DNA of 64,000 nt, taken from Sphaerosporella brunnea (taxonomy: Eukaryota; Ascomycota; Pezizomycetes; Pezizales; Pyronemataceae). Both the position numbers and the translations under genes were made by a program. The notes under the pieces were generated by a model. That model did no database searches. It saw only the letters and a program-made list of their open reading frames with translations, and was not told the origin of the DNA. Shown here piece by piece: positions 33,089 through 42,291 of this stretch (the stretch's first letter is position 1; every line of letters begins with the position of its first letter). The DNA is taken from NCBI GenBank assembly GCA_008704415.1, contig VXIS01000016.1:62001-126000 (forward strand), given 5' to 3'.

Positions 33089-33882
33089 ATGGCACCGAGT
33101 GGGTTACTTTCTACTGTTTCGCGGCGATTGTTCGCCCTCTCCGCCACCTCCATTCCTGGTTCCAGAGTAACACTAACATCGAGTCCTATCCGCCGCCTGT
33201 GCACAGCCCCTCCAGTCGTCGTTCTCTCTGGGCCCTCCGGCACCGGCAAATCCACGCTCTTGAAGCGTCTGTTTGCCGAGCACCCTGATTCGTTCGGGTT
33301 CTCTGTCTCTCGTATGCTCTCCCCGCGGCGCCGCTAAGGGGGAGGTTGTTGACGCTCGTGCAGACACCACCCGTGCCCCCAGGGCTGGCGAGACGGATGG
33401 CGTTGAATACCACTTCACCACTCCCGAAAAATTCCAGGAGCTCGTGAACAGTAACGCGTTCATCGAGCACGCGACGTTTGCCGGCCGCAGCTACGGTACC
33501 TCCCTCGCTGCCGTCAGGGATGTTACGTCCAAGGGGCGCGCTTGCATCTTGGACATCGAGATGGAGGTAGGCTACATTAGATTCCATTTACACGTTTCAA
33601 TGGAAGCTAATGGCAATCCAGGGCGTCAAACAAGTCAAGAAGAAGCCCGAACTCAACGCCAAGTTCGTGTTTGTCAAGCCGCCTTCGGTCGAGGAGTTGG
33701 AGAAGCGTTTGAGGGGACGGGGCACCGAGTCTGAGGAGGCTGTTCAGAAGCGTCTCGGCCAGGCGCTCAAGGAGCTCGAGTTCGCCGAGACCCCCGGCAT
33801 TCACGACAAGATCATTGTCAACGGTGATCTGGACAGGGCGTACAAGGAGCTGGACGAGTACATCATGGCCCAGCTGAAGTAA
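33089..33882 (+). CDS. GUK1: Guanylate kinase with N-terminal extension
   Basis: Exons 33089-33311, 33364-33566 and 33622-33882 give 228 residues. The enzyme phosphorylates GMP (and dGMP) with ATP. The P-loop GPSGTGKST is at 48-56; [22 protein letters not shown] is the GMP-binding signature, split by the first intron; ILDIEMEGVKQVK and [27 protein letters not shown] follow. Compared with the roughly 190-residue cytosolic enzymes there is an extra N-terminus of about 40 residues ([27 protein letters not shown]...PIRRLCTA). It has Arg, Ser and hydrophobics but no acidic residue, the character of a mitochondrial presequence. No in-frame internal Met lies between it and the P-loop, so a cytosolic form would need another start mechanism. 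Confidence 0.93.
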
Positions 33883-34354
33883 ACATGAGATTTTTGTTGC
33901 TGGAGATAGACCAAATAATACCACATAGAAGAAAAGCTGGTTTACCATAAGATACGGACGTTGATTTCAAGGCCCTGCAATCTCCCGCGAGAAGAGATAG
34001 CCCCAGTTTAAACTCTCGGTTGAACACGCCTGAAGTCGGTGACTCCTGGAAAGCTTTGCCATGAAGTTTGCTTGATGGGATCTGTCTAAATGGTAGGAAA
34101 TTTGGCATTGGGGTCTCGTCACTCGAAGCCATATGAGTACCCTTACCCTGTGCATTTGGCTGTCTGCTTGTGGAGCCTAGATGATATGCCGCAGCTACTC
34201 GAGTGATAACATCGTTTTACGGAGTCGCATGATCACAGGCCGTCACCCGCATCAGCGATATCTTATTGGAAGTGATATTTTGTTCCATTCAATAAAGTTT
34301 TTGTTAGCGTTGGGAGCATTCTATTTTTCCATCCGCTCCCATAAAACCCAATCA
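33883..34354. other. Intergenic between convergent GUK1 and ICP55
   Basis: This is 3' flanking sequence of both genes. Nothing specific was recognised. Confidence 0.5.
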
Positions 34355-36087
34355 CTACCACATCTCCTCTTCCCTCAGCGCCTCAATATCCACGATCTCC
34401 TTGGCCGCCTCGACCGTAAGAACGATCGGGTGTTTTTCACCCACATACACCGTATCCTCAATCCGAATGCCAATGCCCTGGAAATGTTTTGGCCACCTGT
34501 CATCCTTGGGGACATACACTCCCCTGCAACGCCGTTAGTCGACTTATAACTTCCTCACACCGATCGAGAAGGGACGACTCACGGCTCGATGGTGATCACC
34601 TGTCCAGACTTCAATTTCGCCACGCGACCATAAGTGCCACAGTCATGTAGGTCCACGCCAACGTAGTGGCCCACATGATGCGGGTACAGCATGTCTGTCA
34701 GCGCATTCCCGGAGAGATCAAAGCCCAGCTGCCGCAGCTCCTCGCGGAGCTCTACTTCAGATACCCGGTGGATGTCGTCCAACGACATCCCGAGCGTTTC
34801 GCGGCAGAGCTTGACGCAGTTGCGCTGGACGTTCAGGACGGCCGTGTACAAATCCTTCTGCGCGTCTGTGAACTTACCGCTCACGGGCCATGTACGGGTG
34901 ATGTCGGTTACGTAGCCTCCGTAGTGCTGCTAAGGTCAGTGAAGCTCTAGCTGAGGGGGGGAAACTGACCTACTCACCCCACCGGCGTCGACTAGGACCA
35001 TGTCGCCCTCCCTGTACACATCTTCATGAGCACATCTCCCATCAAACATATCCTGGGAACCTACTTGAACAGCGAGTTGTTGCTGGTGTAGTGAATACTC
35101 AACGCATTCTCTCCGCCAGCAACCACGGGAACATAAGCACTCCCGTCGCATCCATGCTTCTTAAACTCATATTCCAGGAAATCTGCAAGCTCCTTCTCCC
35201 CTACAAATCCACGACGCATGGCCTCGTTGTATGACCGTCCAGACATTTTTCCCGCAGTCCGCATCACGGCTGCTTCTGCACCGCTTTTGGACACGCGGAG
35301 CTGGTGCATTGTCTGCTTCAGTGGTCGGGTATGCTTTCCTTCTAGCGCCGAGGTGAGGGTGCTGCCTCGCGCAGTGGAGAAGAAAGTGCTGTGCGCGGTT
35401 TTCTGGGGAGGCGGAAGGTCTGCGTAGACGATCGTCGCACGGGCGAGGATCGGCGCGATGTGGTGCTGAAGGTGGGCAACATCGTAGGCATAGTCGGCGT
35501 TGAAAATCTCCATAGCCGCATCAACGCCGGTCCTCGCGCCATCCCACATCTCTGCGTGCGCATCCTTTGGCCGGACAAAAAGGTGGAAATTGTGTTGGCC
35601 TTCGGGTCCCGCCTTTTCTATTACTGCCACCGCCTCGGGCTCGAGAAAGCCGGTTAGGTAGTAGAAGTCTGGAGCTTGGTGGAACTCGTAGAAGACGGGT
35701 CCGGAGCGGTATTTTATGTCGGCGCTCGGGATGACAGCGACGGCGCCGTCAGGGAGATTGGAGGCGAGCTGTGCTCGGCGGAGAGCATATTCGGTTGCAG
35801 TTATGCCGGGGGTTACTACGCTGGGGGGGTAAGCAAGGGATTGGGTGGTGGGTGGTGGGTGGTTGCGGACCTTCGCCCTCTTTCAACAGGTGCGGGTGCG
35901 TCTCATGTGTCGGCTGGCCGAGGAGTCGCGGGCATCTTTCTGCTGCTTGCAGCGCGGCGGTGCAAGAAGAGAATTGTGCTTTGCCGACGCGTAGCTTCAG
36001 TGGCGCTGAAGTGCGGGCAGTCCGCAAGCAATTGAATCCAACGCGCCGTAGTAATGTTGTTGTTGTTGTTGCCGTTGAAGATGGCAT
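34355..36087 (-). CDS. ICP55: Mitochondrial intermediate cleaving peptidase Icp55 (aminopeptidase P family)
   Basis: Five exons (35871-36087, 35065-35815, 34978-35011, 34583-34929, 34355-34523) give 505 residues. Icp55 removes one N-terminal residue from preproteins after MPP cleavage, stabilising them under the N-end rule. Residues 1 to about 50 (LLRRVGFNCLRTARTSAPLKLRVGKAQFSS) are a clear matrix presequence. The creatinase-like N-domain contains LLKEGEVTPGITATEYALRR and PDFYYLTGFLEPEAVAVIEK. The pita-bread domain supplies the metal ligands: VLVDAGG (Asp), YVTDITRTWPV (Asp), HHVGHYVGVDLHD (His), VITIEPG (Glu) and IRIEDTVYV (Glu). All five are present, so it should be active. Exon 3 is 34 nt. 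The second exon uses the TAG|TAACC acceptor, because the nearer CAG leads to stops. Confidence 0.93.
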
Positions 36088-36336
36088 CCTCTTCTGTTTC
36101 GTCTTCGTTTTGTGAGCTGGTTGGTTGAAGCTGCAGAGCGCTTGTCTCGCCTGCCAGCCTTTGTGGTGTTTTTACATGTGTGCCTATCGAGTTAGTCACA
36201 CCGAAATTCTTTTCGCGGCACACAAACTGTCACCAACATCTCCCCCCGCAATTCTCATCCAACACCTTCACCGACAGCACACCCCCCCCCCCACACCAAC
36301 CCTAAAGCTCCCCCGACAACTTCTACATCCGCAAAC
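36088..36336. promoter_or_regulatory. Divergent promoter ICP55 / TIF35
   Basis: A 249-bp interval lies between divergent starts. A CACACCCCCCCCCCCACACC-like run is at about 36278-36297, close to the TIF35 start. Confidence 0.6.
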
Positions 36337-37296
36337 ATGGCGCCCCCCGATGCAGTAGCTTCGTATGCTCCCAGCCCCAGCCCCCGCCCTGCCCTCCGCA
36401 CTGTGAAGCTTCTACTAACGCCGCATAGCCGCGCCAACTGGGCCGACGACGAGGAATTCGATGACCCCTCCGCCCTTCCCCCTCAGCAGGTCATCAACAA
36501 CGCCGACGGCACCAAGACTGTGATCACCTACCGGCTGTCAGAGAACGGCAAGAAGATCCAGACCACGCGGCGGATCCGGACGACCGTGCACAAGGAGCAC
36601 GTAAACCCCCGCGTTGCCGAGCGCAAAGAATGGACCAAGTTCGGAGCCGAGAAGGGACACCCACCCGGACCGGACTTGTCTACCACCTCGGTTGGTGAGA
36701 ACATTGTGTTCCGCCCCTCCGTCAATTGGAAGGCGAACGCCAAGGAAGAGGACTCCCCCGAGAGCAAACTCAAGGACCAACTCAAGGACAAGAAGGTCGC
36801 CTGTCGTATCTGTAAGGGTGACCACTTCACAGCTAGATGTCCCTTCAAGGACACCCTCCCCCCGCTGGACGATGTTGCTGCAGCCACCGCCGCCGCCGAC
36901 GTTGAGAAGGATCTTGGCGCCGACCTCGGCGGAAAGCCCGGCGGCTCCTACGTGCCCCCTCACCTGCGGAACAAGGGTGCACGCGGAGAGACCATGGGTG
37001 GCTCCGGAGGAGGATCGCGCGACTTTGGCGGACGCGACAGAGACCGCGACGACGCTACCCTGCGTGTCACCAACGTCTCGGAGTTCGCAAATGAGGAGGA
37101 CCTCCGTGACATGTTCGAGCGCTTCGGAAGGGTTACAAGGGTGTTCTTGGCCAAGGACCGCGATACCGGAAGGGCCAAGGGTTTCGCGTTCGTTTCGTAC
37201 GCTGACCGCAGCGATGCGGAGAGGGCATGCGCCAAGATGGATGGTCATGGTTACGACCACCTGGTGCTCAGGGTCGAGTTCGCGAAGAAGGGCTAG
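36337..37296 (+). CDS. TIF35: Translation initiation factor eIF3 subunit g
   Basis: Two exons (36337-36362, 36429-37296) give 297 residues. The protein belongs to the mobile part of eIF3 and supports scanning and reinitiation. The N-terminal eIF3g domain starts [20 protein letters not shown] and continues [22 protein letters not shown] zinc knuckle ([13 protein letters not shown]) follows. The C-terminal RRM has RNP2 LRVTNV and RNP1 KGFAFVSY. The 66-nt intron is in frame and has no stop; reading through would insert 22 residues into an otherwise conserved short N-terminus. The branch sequence CTACTAAC and the acceptor CATAG strongly support splicing to [20 protein letters not shown]. Confidence 0.94.
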   Translation: MAPPDAVASYAPSPSPRPALRTVKLLLTPHSRANWADDEEFDDPSALPPQQVINNADGTKTVITYRLSENGKKIQTTRRIRTTVHKEHVNPRVAERKEWTKFGAEKGHPPGPDLSTTSVGENIVFRPSVNWKANAKEEDSPESKLKDQLKDKKVACRICKGDHFTARCPFKDTLPPLDDVAAATAAADVEKDLGADLGGKPGGSYVPPHLRNKGARGETMGGSGGGSRDFGGRDRDRDDATLRVTNVSEFANEEDLRDMFERFGRVTRVFLAKDRDTGRAKGFAFVSYADRSDAERACAKMDGHGYDHLVLRVEFAKKG

Positions 37297-38085
37297 ATGG
37301 TAGTAGTGCTGCAGGAGTGTGGGGAGGGGGTTTTTTTTCCTCTCTCTTGATTGTTCTGGGGGGAGTTAAAAAGTTCATGGAAATGGGCATTGTGCGTTTC
37401 TTTGCGCGGGTATTTTTTATTCCCTCTTTGCGATGTGATTTCGGTCCGAAAGCTTTGAGGTGGAAAATATGGTTGTAGAGACCGTTCTCGTTCTCTATGT
37501 GTGACCGTTTGCCTGGACCGCTTGGCCTCAATTGCCACTGCTCTCACCTTTCACGGGATCTCTAGGTCGACTTGCCAGCTGCTCTCACGAGACACTGGAG
37601 GTCAATTCCAATGTCGGCCCATCTTCATGTCACATTGGTAACGCCCTATGTTTCTTTCTCGTCCAATGCGTACTCCGCCTCTCTGTTCCAACTCAGCTAG
37701 TATTCGTCCACTTCAAACGATTCACGTTCAGTGATTGGCCCCCGAAATGCATCGAAAGCTGGTGTAGAGCATCACAGAAAGCGCGAATAGATTATAATTT
37801 ATCACCGTGATATTCCTTCGTTATCTTATGCATTGCAGTCATCATGAGTAATCCGATGCTGAACGGGTCGTAGCGAAGCTCGGATTTGCCCCACCAGCCG
37901 CGAACTCAGCCGTCGTGAGATTTCTCTCCCACAATCCCCAACCGGACCTTTACGGTCTTGTTCAGGACTCGATACAAAAATTCCACATTCCTACCCCCCT
38001 CCATTTCGCCCTCTGCCCCTGGGCTCGACAAGCAATATTTCGGCCAAGTCGCCTATTCAGCCGTAGAGCATCACATTCAAAGGTC
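37297..38085. other. Intergenic TIF35 / MAG2, tandem orientation
   Basis: This contains the TIF35 3' region and the MAG2 promoter. An open frame upstream of the MAG2 ATG starts only from GTG and is probably 5' leader. No other feature was seen. Confidence 0.5.
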
Positions 38086-40344
38086 ATGTCAAGCACGCAG
38101 ACTCCAGTCAGTATCTCCGGAAAGGCTGGTGGAAGCAGCAGCAGCACTGTCCCGCCGTCACCGCTACCTAGCCTACAAACTTCAAATAGTGGTGCCGCTG
38201 GTAACGATCCTTCCAGGCGCAGTGGTGGGGTCGGCGCACATCCCGGGGGAGCTGGAGCAAATGCCACGCCACGGAACAATCAGTCATCACGGAAAGGACA
38301 CCGCAACCACAAAAAGCCCGCTTCGCAATTTGGCCGCTTTGCTCCGGAACTCGTCTCGGAGGAACAAGTATGCGTTTCCTCTTCCCTTGCTCCTGGCTGA
38401 GTTTGCGCGGGGCTGACGGCTCTGGCAGATGATGACGTCGTCCTCCTCGAACAGCCGTAAAGGAACCGCCATCGCTATCAATTGGGACGTCTCAACACCA
38501 CACCCACGCTCCTATCATGATTACCGTTCCCGAACGGTTGGGCGCAGAGCTCCAACTTACGGCTTAGGCTCTGGATATCACGCGGTCGACAAAGCTCGGT
38601 AAGCGAAATTCTAGAGCATTCTTTATAGAACCTGCGCTGATGAGCTCGTTACAGCTATGTGAATGCCAACTATCGCTTCATCGTGAATCCAAATGGGGAC
38701 TACAGAGCTCAGTCGGTCGATTCGGATGTCCACCTTCCGTGGGATCACATCCTCCAGGTCCTCGCTTCCAACATAACTCAGTGTCCGAACTGTCCGATCT
38801 GCCTTTCCACTCCGGTGGCCCCCCGAATGGCGAGGTGTGGCCACATATTCTGCTTGCCCTGCTTGGTTCGATACATGGCTACAACGGATGGCGATGCGCC
38901 GCCGGGCAGGAAGCCTCGCTATAAGAAGTGCGTCATCTGCGCGGATAATGTCTACATGAATGACATCCGGCCGGTGCGGTTCTTCACGGGGCAGCAAAAC
39001 TTGCCCCCTAAGGATAATGAAGATGTCGTGCTTCGGTTGATCATGAGGAGGCCCGGCAGTACCCTTGCGCTACCCAAGGATGGCGCCGATCCACCATCTG
39101 AGTTGAACGAGATCCCGTGGCACTTTGCAGCAGAGGTCATGGACTACGCGAGGGTCATGAAGGGATCGGAAGACTACATGATGGAACAATTTAACCGGGA
39201 GATTGAGGAGCTCAAGCAAATCCAGCAGGAGGACGAGGTGATGTACGGGGAAGATGGGGTATGGTCAAGGAAAGCTATCGGGATGATCCGGACACAGATT
39301 GAAGGATTGTCTGGTATCGGGAATCCCCCACCACAAGTGAGCCCGCAGAAAGCGGAAGAGAAAGAGGAGAAACCTCCGATTGTGTTTTTGGAAGATGACA
39401 GCCATGTACCGGACATGTACCACATTTTACATGAGGCTCGCTCCGGTCACTCGTCTACTGCGTCTCCTCCTGTGATTGAGGCTGATGCAGCTCCCGATCA
39501 GGGGCTATCAGCTACTGCAAACACCTCTCATAATTCGCCATATTACTTTTATCAGGCTTTGCTTCATTACTACCTTTCGCCTCTCGACATCCGGATTTTG
39601 AAGGTTGCGTTTGGCTCCTTTGCCGCCTTCCCCTCAACAATCCTGCCACGGGTGGAGAACGTCAGCACTGGGCATACGGTGGACGACGCTCTCCGCAAGC
39701 GCGCTAGATATCTTGCTCACCTTCCGTCTGGATGTGAGGTTGGCTTCCTCGAGTGCGACTGGACCGACATCGTCCCGCCAGAGACGTTGGAGAAGTTTAA
39801 GCCCGACATCGAGCGCCGGCGAAGAAACAAGCGGGACAAAGAACTCAAGGAGGAGCGCGATAGGATTTGTGCTGAAAAGCTAGAGCATGAAGAGAGATGG
39901 GCATCGGCCAGGCAGCGAGGCCACGAGACATTCGCGAAGAAAGAGTCTTGGGACGATGACTTTGTCGCACTGGCTCCTCCAGAACGCGCCCAGAGCGTCG
40001 ATGAAGAGTCTTCCTTTGCTCCAGGGACTTCCCCCACTGCGAGCAGCAGTCTGGGAGGCGCAGGACCATCGAGTTATGGAAGGACGGTGTGGGGCACTCC
40101 TGCCGTACCTGGTGCAGAGGAACCCGTCTACCGTGCACATGAGGAAAATGGATGGCTCGAGGACTGGGAGAGGGACCTGATCTTGGAGCAGGAAATGCTA
40201 GCGCAGATAGAAATGGAGGAATCCATGGAAGGAGGCTCCTCTGCAGGCGGCCGAGCTCCCAGCCATGGCAAAGGACAGAAGAAGAAGAAGTTCAAGAAGG
40301 TTACGCTCATGACAAACGGGGGTAAACGGGGTACCGGTGCTTGA
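38086..40344 (+). CDS. MAG2: RING finger protein of the Mag2/RNF10 family
   Basis: Exons 38086-38367, 38429-38598 and 38655-40344 give 713 residues. RNF10/Mag2 proteins are E3 ubiquitin ligases; yeast and human members act on stalled 40S ribosomes (uS3/uS5 mono-ubiquitination). The N-terminus is low-complexity (Ser, Gly, Pro), then KGHRNHKKPASQFGRFAPEL and GTAIAINWDV follow. The conserved YVNANYRFIVNPNGDY, VPWD-like LPWDHILQVL and a C3HC4-type RING follow. The RING is CPICLSTPVAPRMARCGHIFCLPCLVRYM from about residue 197, with the late pair CVIC at about 243. The middle contains YYFYQALLHYYLSPLDIRILKVAFG and LECDWTDIVPPE, typical of the family. The tail is charged and Lys-rich (KGQKKKKFKKVTLM). 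The first ATG in frame was used. Confidence 0.9.
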
Positions 40345-40375
40345 TCGCATTTTCTCAATTGATGATTTTACTGGC

Positions 40376-40378
<3 letters not shown>

Positions 40379-40411
<33 letters not shown>
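40379..40411 (+). repeat. Poly-T tract of 33 bp
   Basis: An uninterrupted run of 33 T begins 35 bp after the MAG2 stop codon, on the coding strand of MAG2. It is the longest homopolymer in the window. Confidence 0.95.
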
Positions 40412-40636
40412 CGATTGTTTTGCTGCAGCATGGGATTACTACATTTGTGAATACTTCTGAGATATGGGGAAAGCAACTGATCTTGTCTGTGTATGGCGGT
40501 GTTGGGTGTATCGGCTTCATCTGCTAGCTATCTCATCGGAAATAACTGCGCGTCTGGCCATCATCACCATCTACTCTATCTATGATTGCTTATGTATAAT
40601 TGACAAGAACCCTAACGTTTGATTCGCTCTATCCCC

Positions 40637-40775
40637 CGCAGTGGCGAAAGTGCCGAATACAGCAGCAACGCTCTAAAGTCCTGTAATGAAGGGTCCATTT
40701 TGGCCCATCACATCACCCCCCTTATAATCTCCAATTAGTGTCATGCTGCTGTATTCAGTACTTTTGCCACTTGCG
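40637..40775. mobile_element. Foldback/MITE-like element with about 31-bp inverted repeats
   Basis: The left arm at 40637-40667 (CGCAGTGGCGAAAGTGCCGA followed by ATACAGCAGCA) is matched in inverted orientation by the right arm 40744-40775. They differ at about four substitutions and one indel over 31 bp. The spacer is about 76 bp without coding potential. No clear target duplication flanks it, so the superfamily is open; the AGTGGCGAAAGT-type ends recall pogo/Tc1-class MITEs. Confidence 0.65.
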
Positions 40776-40916
40776 AAAGATACGAAAGATATTTCTTTTA
40801 GAGGAGATGGAGAGGAAATCACAACTATACGCCTCACACATAGAGTAAATGTAAGAATTTAAAACAGAACCATGTAAATATTGTATTCGCCATACAAGTC
40901 CGCCGCAATACCCGTA

Positions 40917-40944
40917 ATTCATTCATTCATTCATTCATTCATTC
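40917..40944. repeat. (ATTC)n microsatellite
   Basis: Seven tetranucleotide units in the 3' flank of CSN6. Confidence 0.9.
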
Positions 40945-41041
40945 CCTCATCTTCCCTTCAGTATGAAAGCAAAAAAAAAAAAGTAAAAAAGAAAGGGAAA
41001 AAGTAGCCGCAACGCCATCCCCACAGTCTCAGTGCTCACTA

Positions 41042-42118
41042 TCAGAAACCAAACAAGCCAACGCCCCTAGGTCCCCTCCGCGGCGGAGGGCCGTACTCCA
41101 GCCCCTCATCCCCAAAGCTCATCAAGCCCTTTTTCCCGGTAGTAAACACCTGCGACATGCCCGCGCTCTTCCTTCCGACGGATCTGACATCCTCGATACA
41201 CCTCGTGACCGCACCAAGGAGCACAACCAGATCGACGTCGCCCTCCTCCGCCAGTTTCTCAATCTTAAACGCCTCCGTGCGTGCCGGGCGCAGCAGCGGC
41301 AGCCGTGCATGCGTAAGACTCTTGATCTCGCGGAGGATCTGGTGGTTATTTTCACCACCCTCTGGCGGGGACTGGAGGTACGCTAGCAGCAGCTTGATGC
41401 GCGAGTTGAGCATTTGTATCGCGTTCTTTTTCGCGGTGAGGTTGCTAAGGAGCTCGTCGTGTGCGGGGCCAAGGTCGGTAGTGCTTTGTGTGGCGGCGGA
41501 GGTGGCAGGTTCCTTCCCCTTCCCCTCCCCCGTGGCAGCGGTAGCGCTGCTCGCACCCTTCGCCACAGAGTCCATCCCAATCATCTCCGCCTCTCCGCTC
41601 TCGATCGTAAACGGCAACGGCACAAAGCGCAGCACCAGATTCTTATCCCCGTCTGCGTTGGGCGCCTCGTAAATACTTTCGTAGACCGCGACGGGGAGTT
41701 TTCCGCCGCCGGAGATGGAGGAGGGGTTCAGTAGGAGGAGGAGCGGGGATTCGTTCCATGGCAGCAGGGCCTGGTGGATCTCGACGTGGTTGTCCTCCGG
41801 AGCGAAGGTAGGCGAGAAGGTGATCGTGAACCATCCGATGAGGTCGCTGCTGGGATGCGTCTCTTTGAACAGCTGCAGCTTGGTCTCGAACCATTGTGTG
41901 TCCACTTCCAAATCAGGGGAGATCATGATCTCGTACGCATGCTCGATGCTAATTTCGCGTCCCGTTTGGCGCCCGAGTAACGCCCCTACGATCGGCCCCC
42001 GCCCTTGGCGCAGGGTGTGCCGCGTTATGTAGTCGCTGACTGTAAGCAGCGCGAGCGGATGCAGGGCGATTTGGAGACCGCTGGTGGAGGGGTGTTGCGA
42101 GATAAGTGAGGTGGCCAT
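41042..42118 (-). CDS. CSN6: COP9 signalosome subunit 6
   Basis: A single exon encodes 358 residues. CSN6 is the inactive MPN subunit that pairs with Csn5 in the signalosome, which removes Nedd8 from cullins. The MPN domain covers about residues 18-160: LQIALHPLALLTVSDYITRH, PIVGALLGRQTGREISIEHAYEI and DLIGWFTI. The HxH and Asp metal ligands of the JAMM motif are absent, as usual for CSN6. A low-complexity Ala/Ser/Gly/Lys linker (KGASSATAATGEGKGKEPATS) leads to the C-terminal helical segment NLTAKKNAIQMLNSRIKLLLAYL. The presence of CSN fits a filamentous ascomycete. The start lies 173 bp from the divergent COG4 start. Confidence 0.93.
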   Translation of the reverse strand: MATSLISQHPSTSGLQIALHPLALLTVSDYITRHTLRQGRGPIVGALLGRQTGREISIEHAYEIMISPDLEVDTQWFETKLQLFKETHPSSDLIGWFTITFSPTFAPEDNHVEIHQALLPWNESPLLLLLNPSSISGGGKLPVAVYESIYEAPNADGDKNLVLRFVPLPFTIESGEAEMIGMDSVAKGASSATAATGEGKGKEPATSAATQSTTDLGPAHDELLSNLTAKKNAIQMLNSRIKLLLAYLQSPPEGGENNHQILREIKSLTHARLPLLRPARTEAFKIEKLAEEGDVDLVVLLGAVTRCIEDVRSVGRKSAGMSQVFTTGKKGLMSFGDEGLEYGPPPRRGPRGVGLFGF

Positions 42119-42291
42119 GGTGTGTTAGGTTGTAGAAGCGATGGCAGTGGTGATGAGGGATAAGCTTGTGGCAGCTGTTGAAAGAAGGTGGGGAGCTACT
42201 CGATTGCGGCTCTGCAGATGCTAGCCCGAGCACGTGACACGCCGAGCTACCTCCGGCCGGGGATTAGCACAAGACACCTCTGCGCATCGCA
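42119..42291. promoter_or_regulatory. Divergent promoter CSN6 / COG4
   Basis: A short 173-bp interval separates the two start codons. No TATA box was recognised. Confidence 0.55.

Larger units (their letters stand above)
40345..41041. other. Intergenic between MAG2 and CSN6 (convergent)
   Basis: This contains a T33 homopolymer, a foldback element and an (ATTC)n microsatellite, each listed separately. No coding sequence was seen. Confidence 0.7.

Noticed and set aside
37915..38085. Upstream extension of the MAG2 frame from GTG
   Set aside because: No ATG in that part, and the sequence does not resemble the family; treated as leader.
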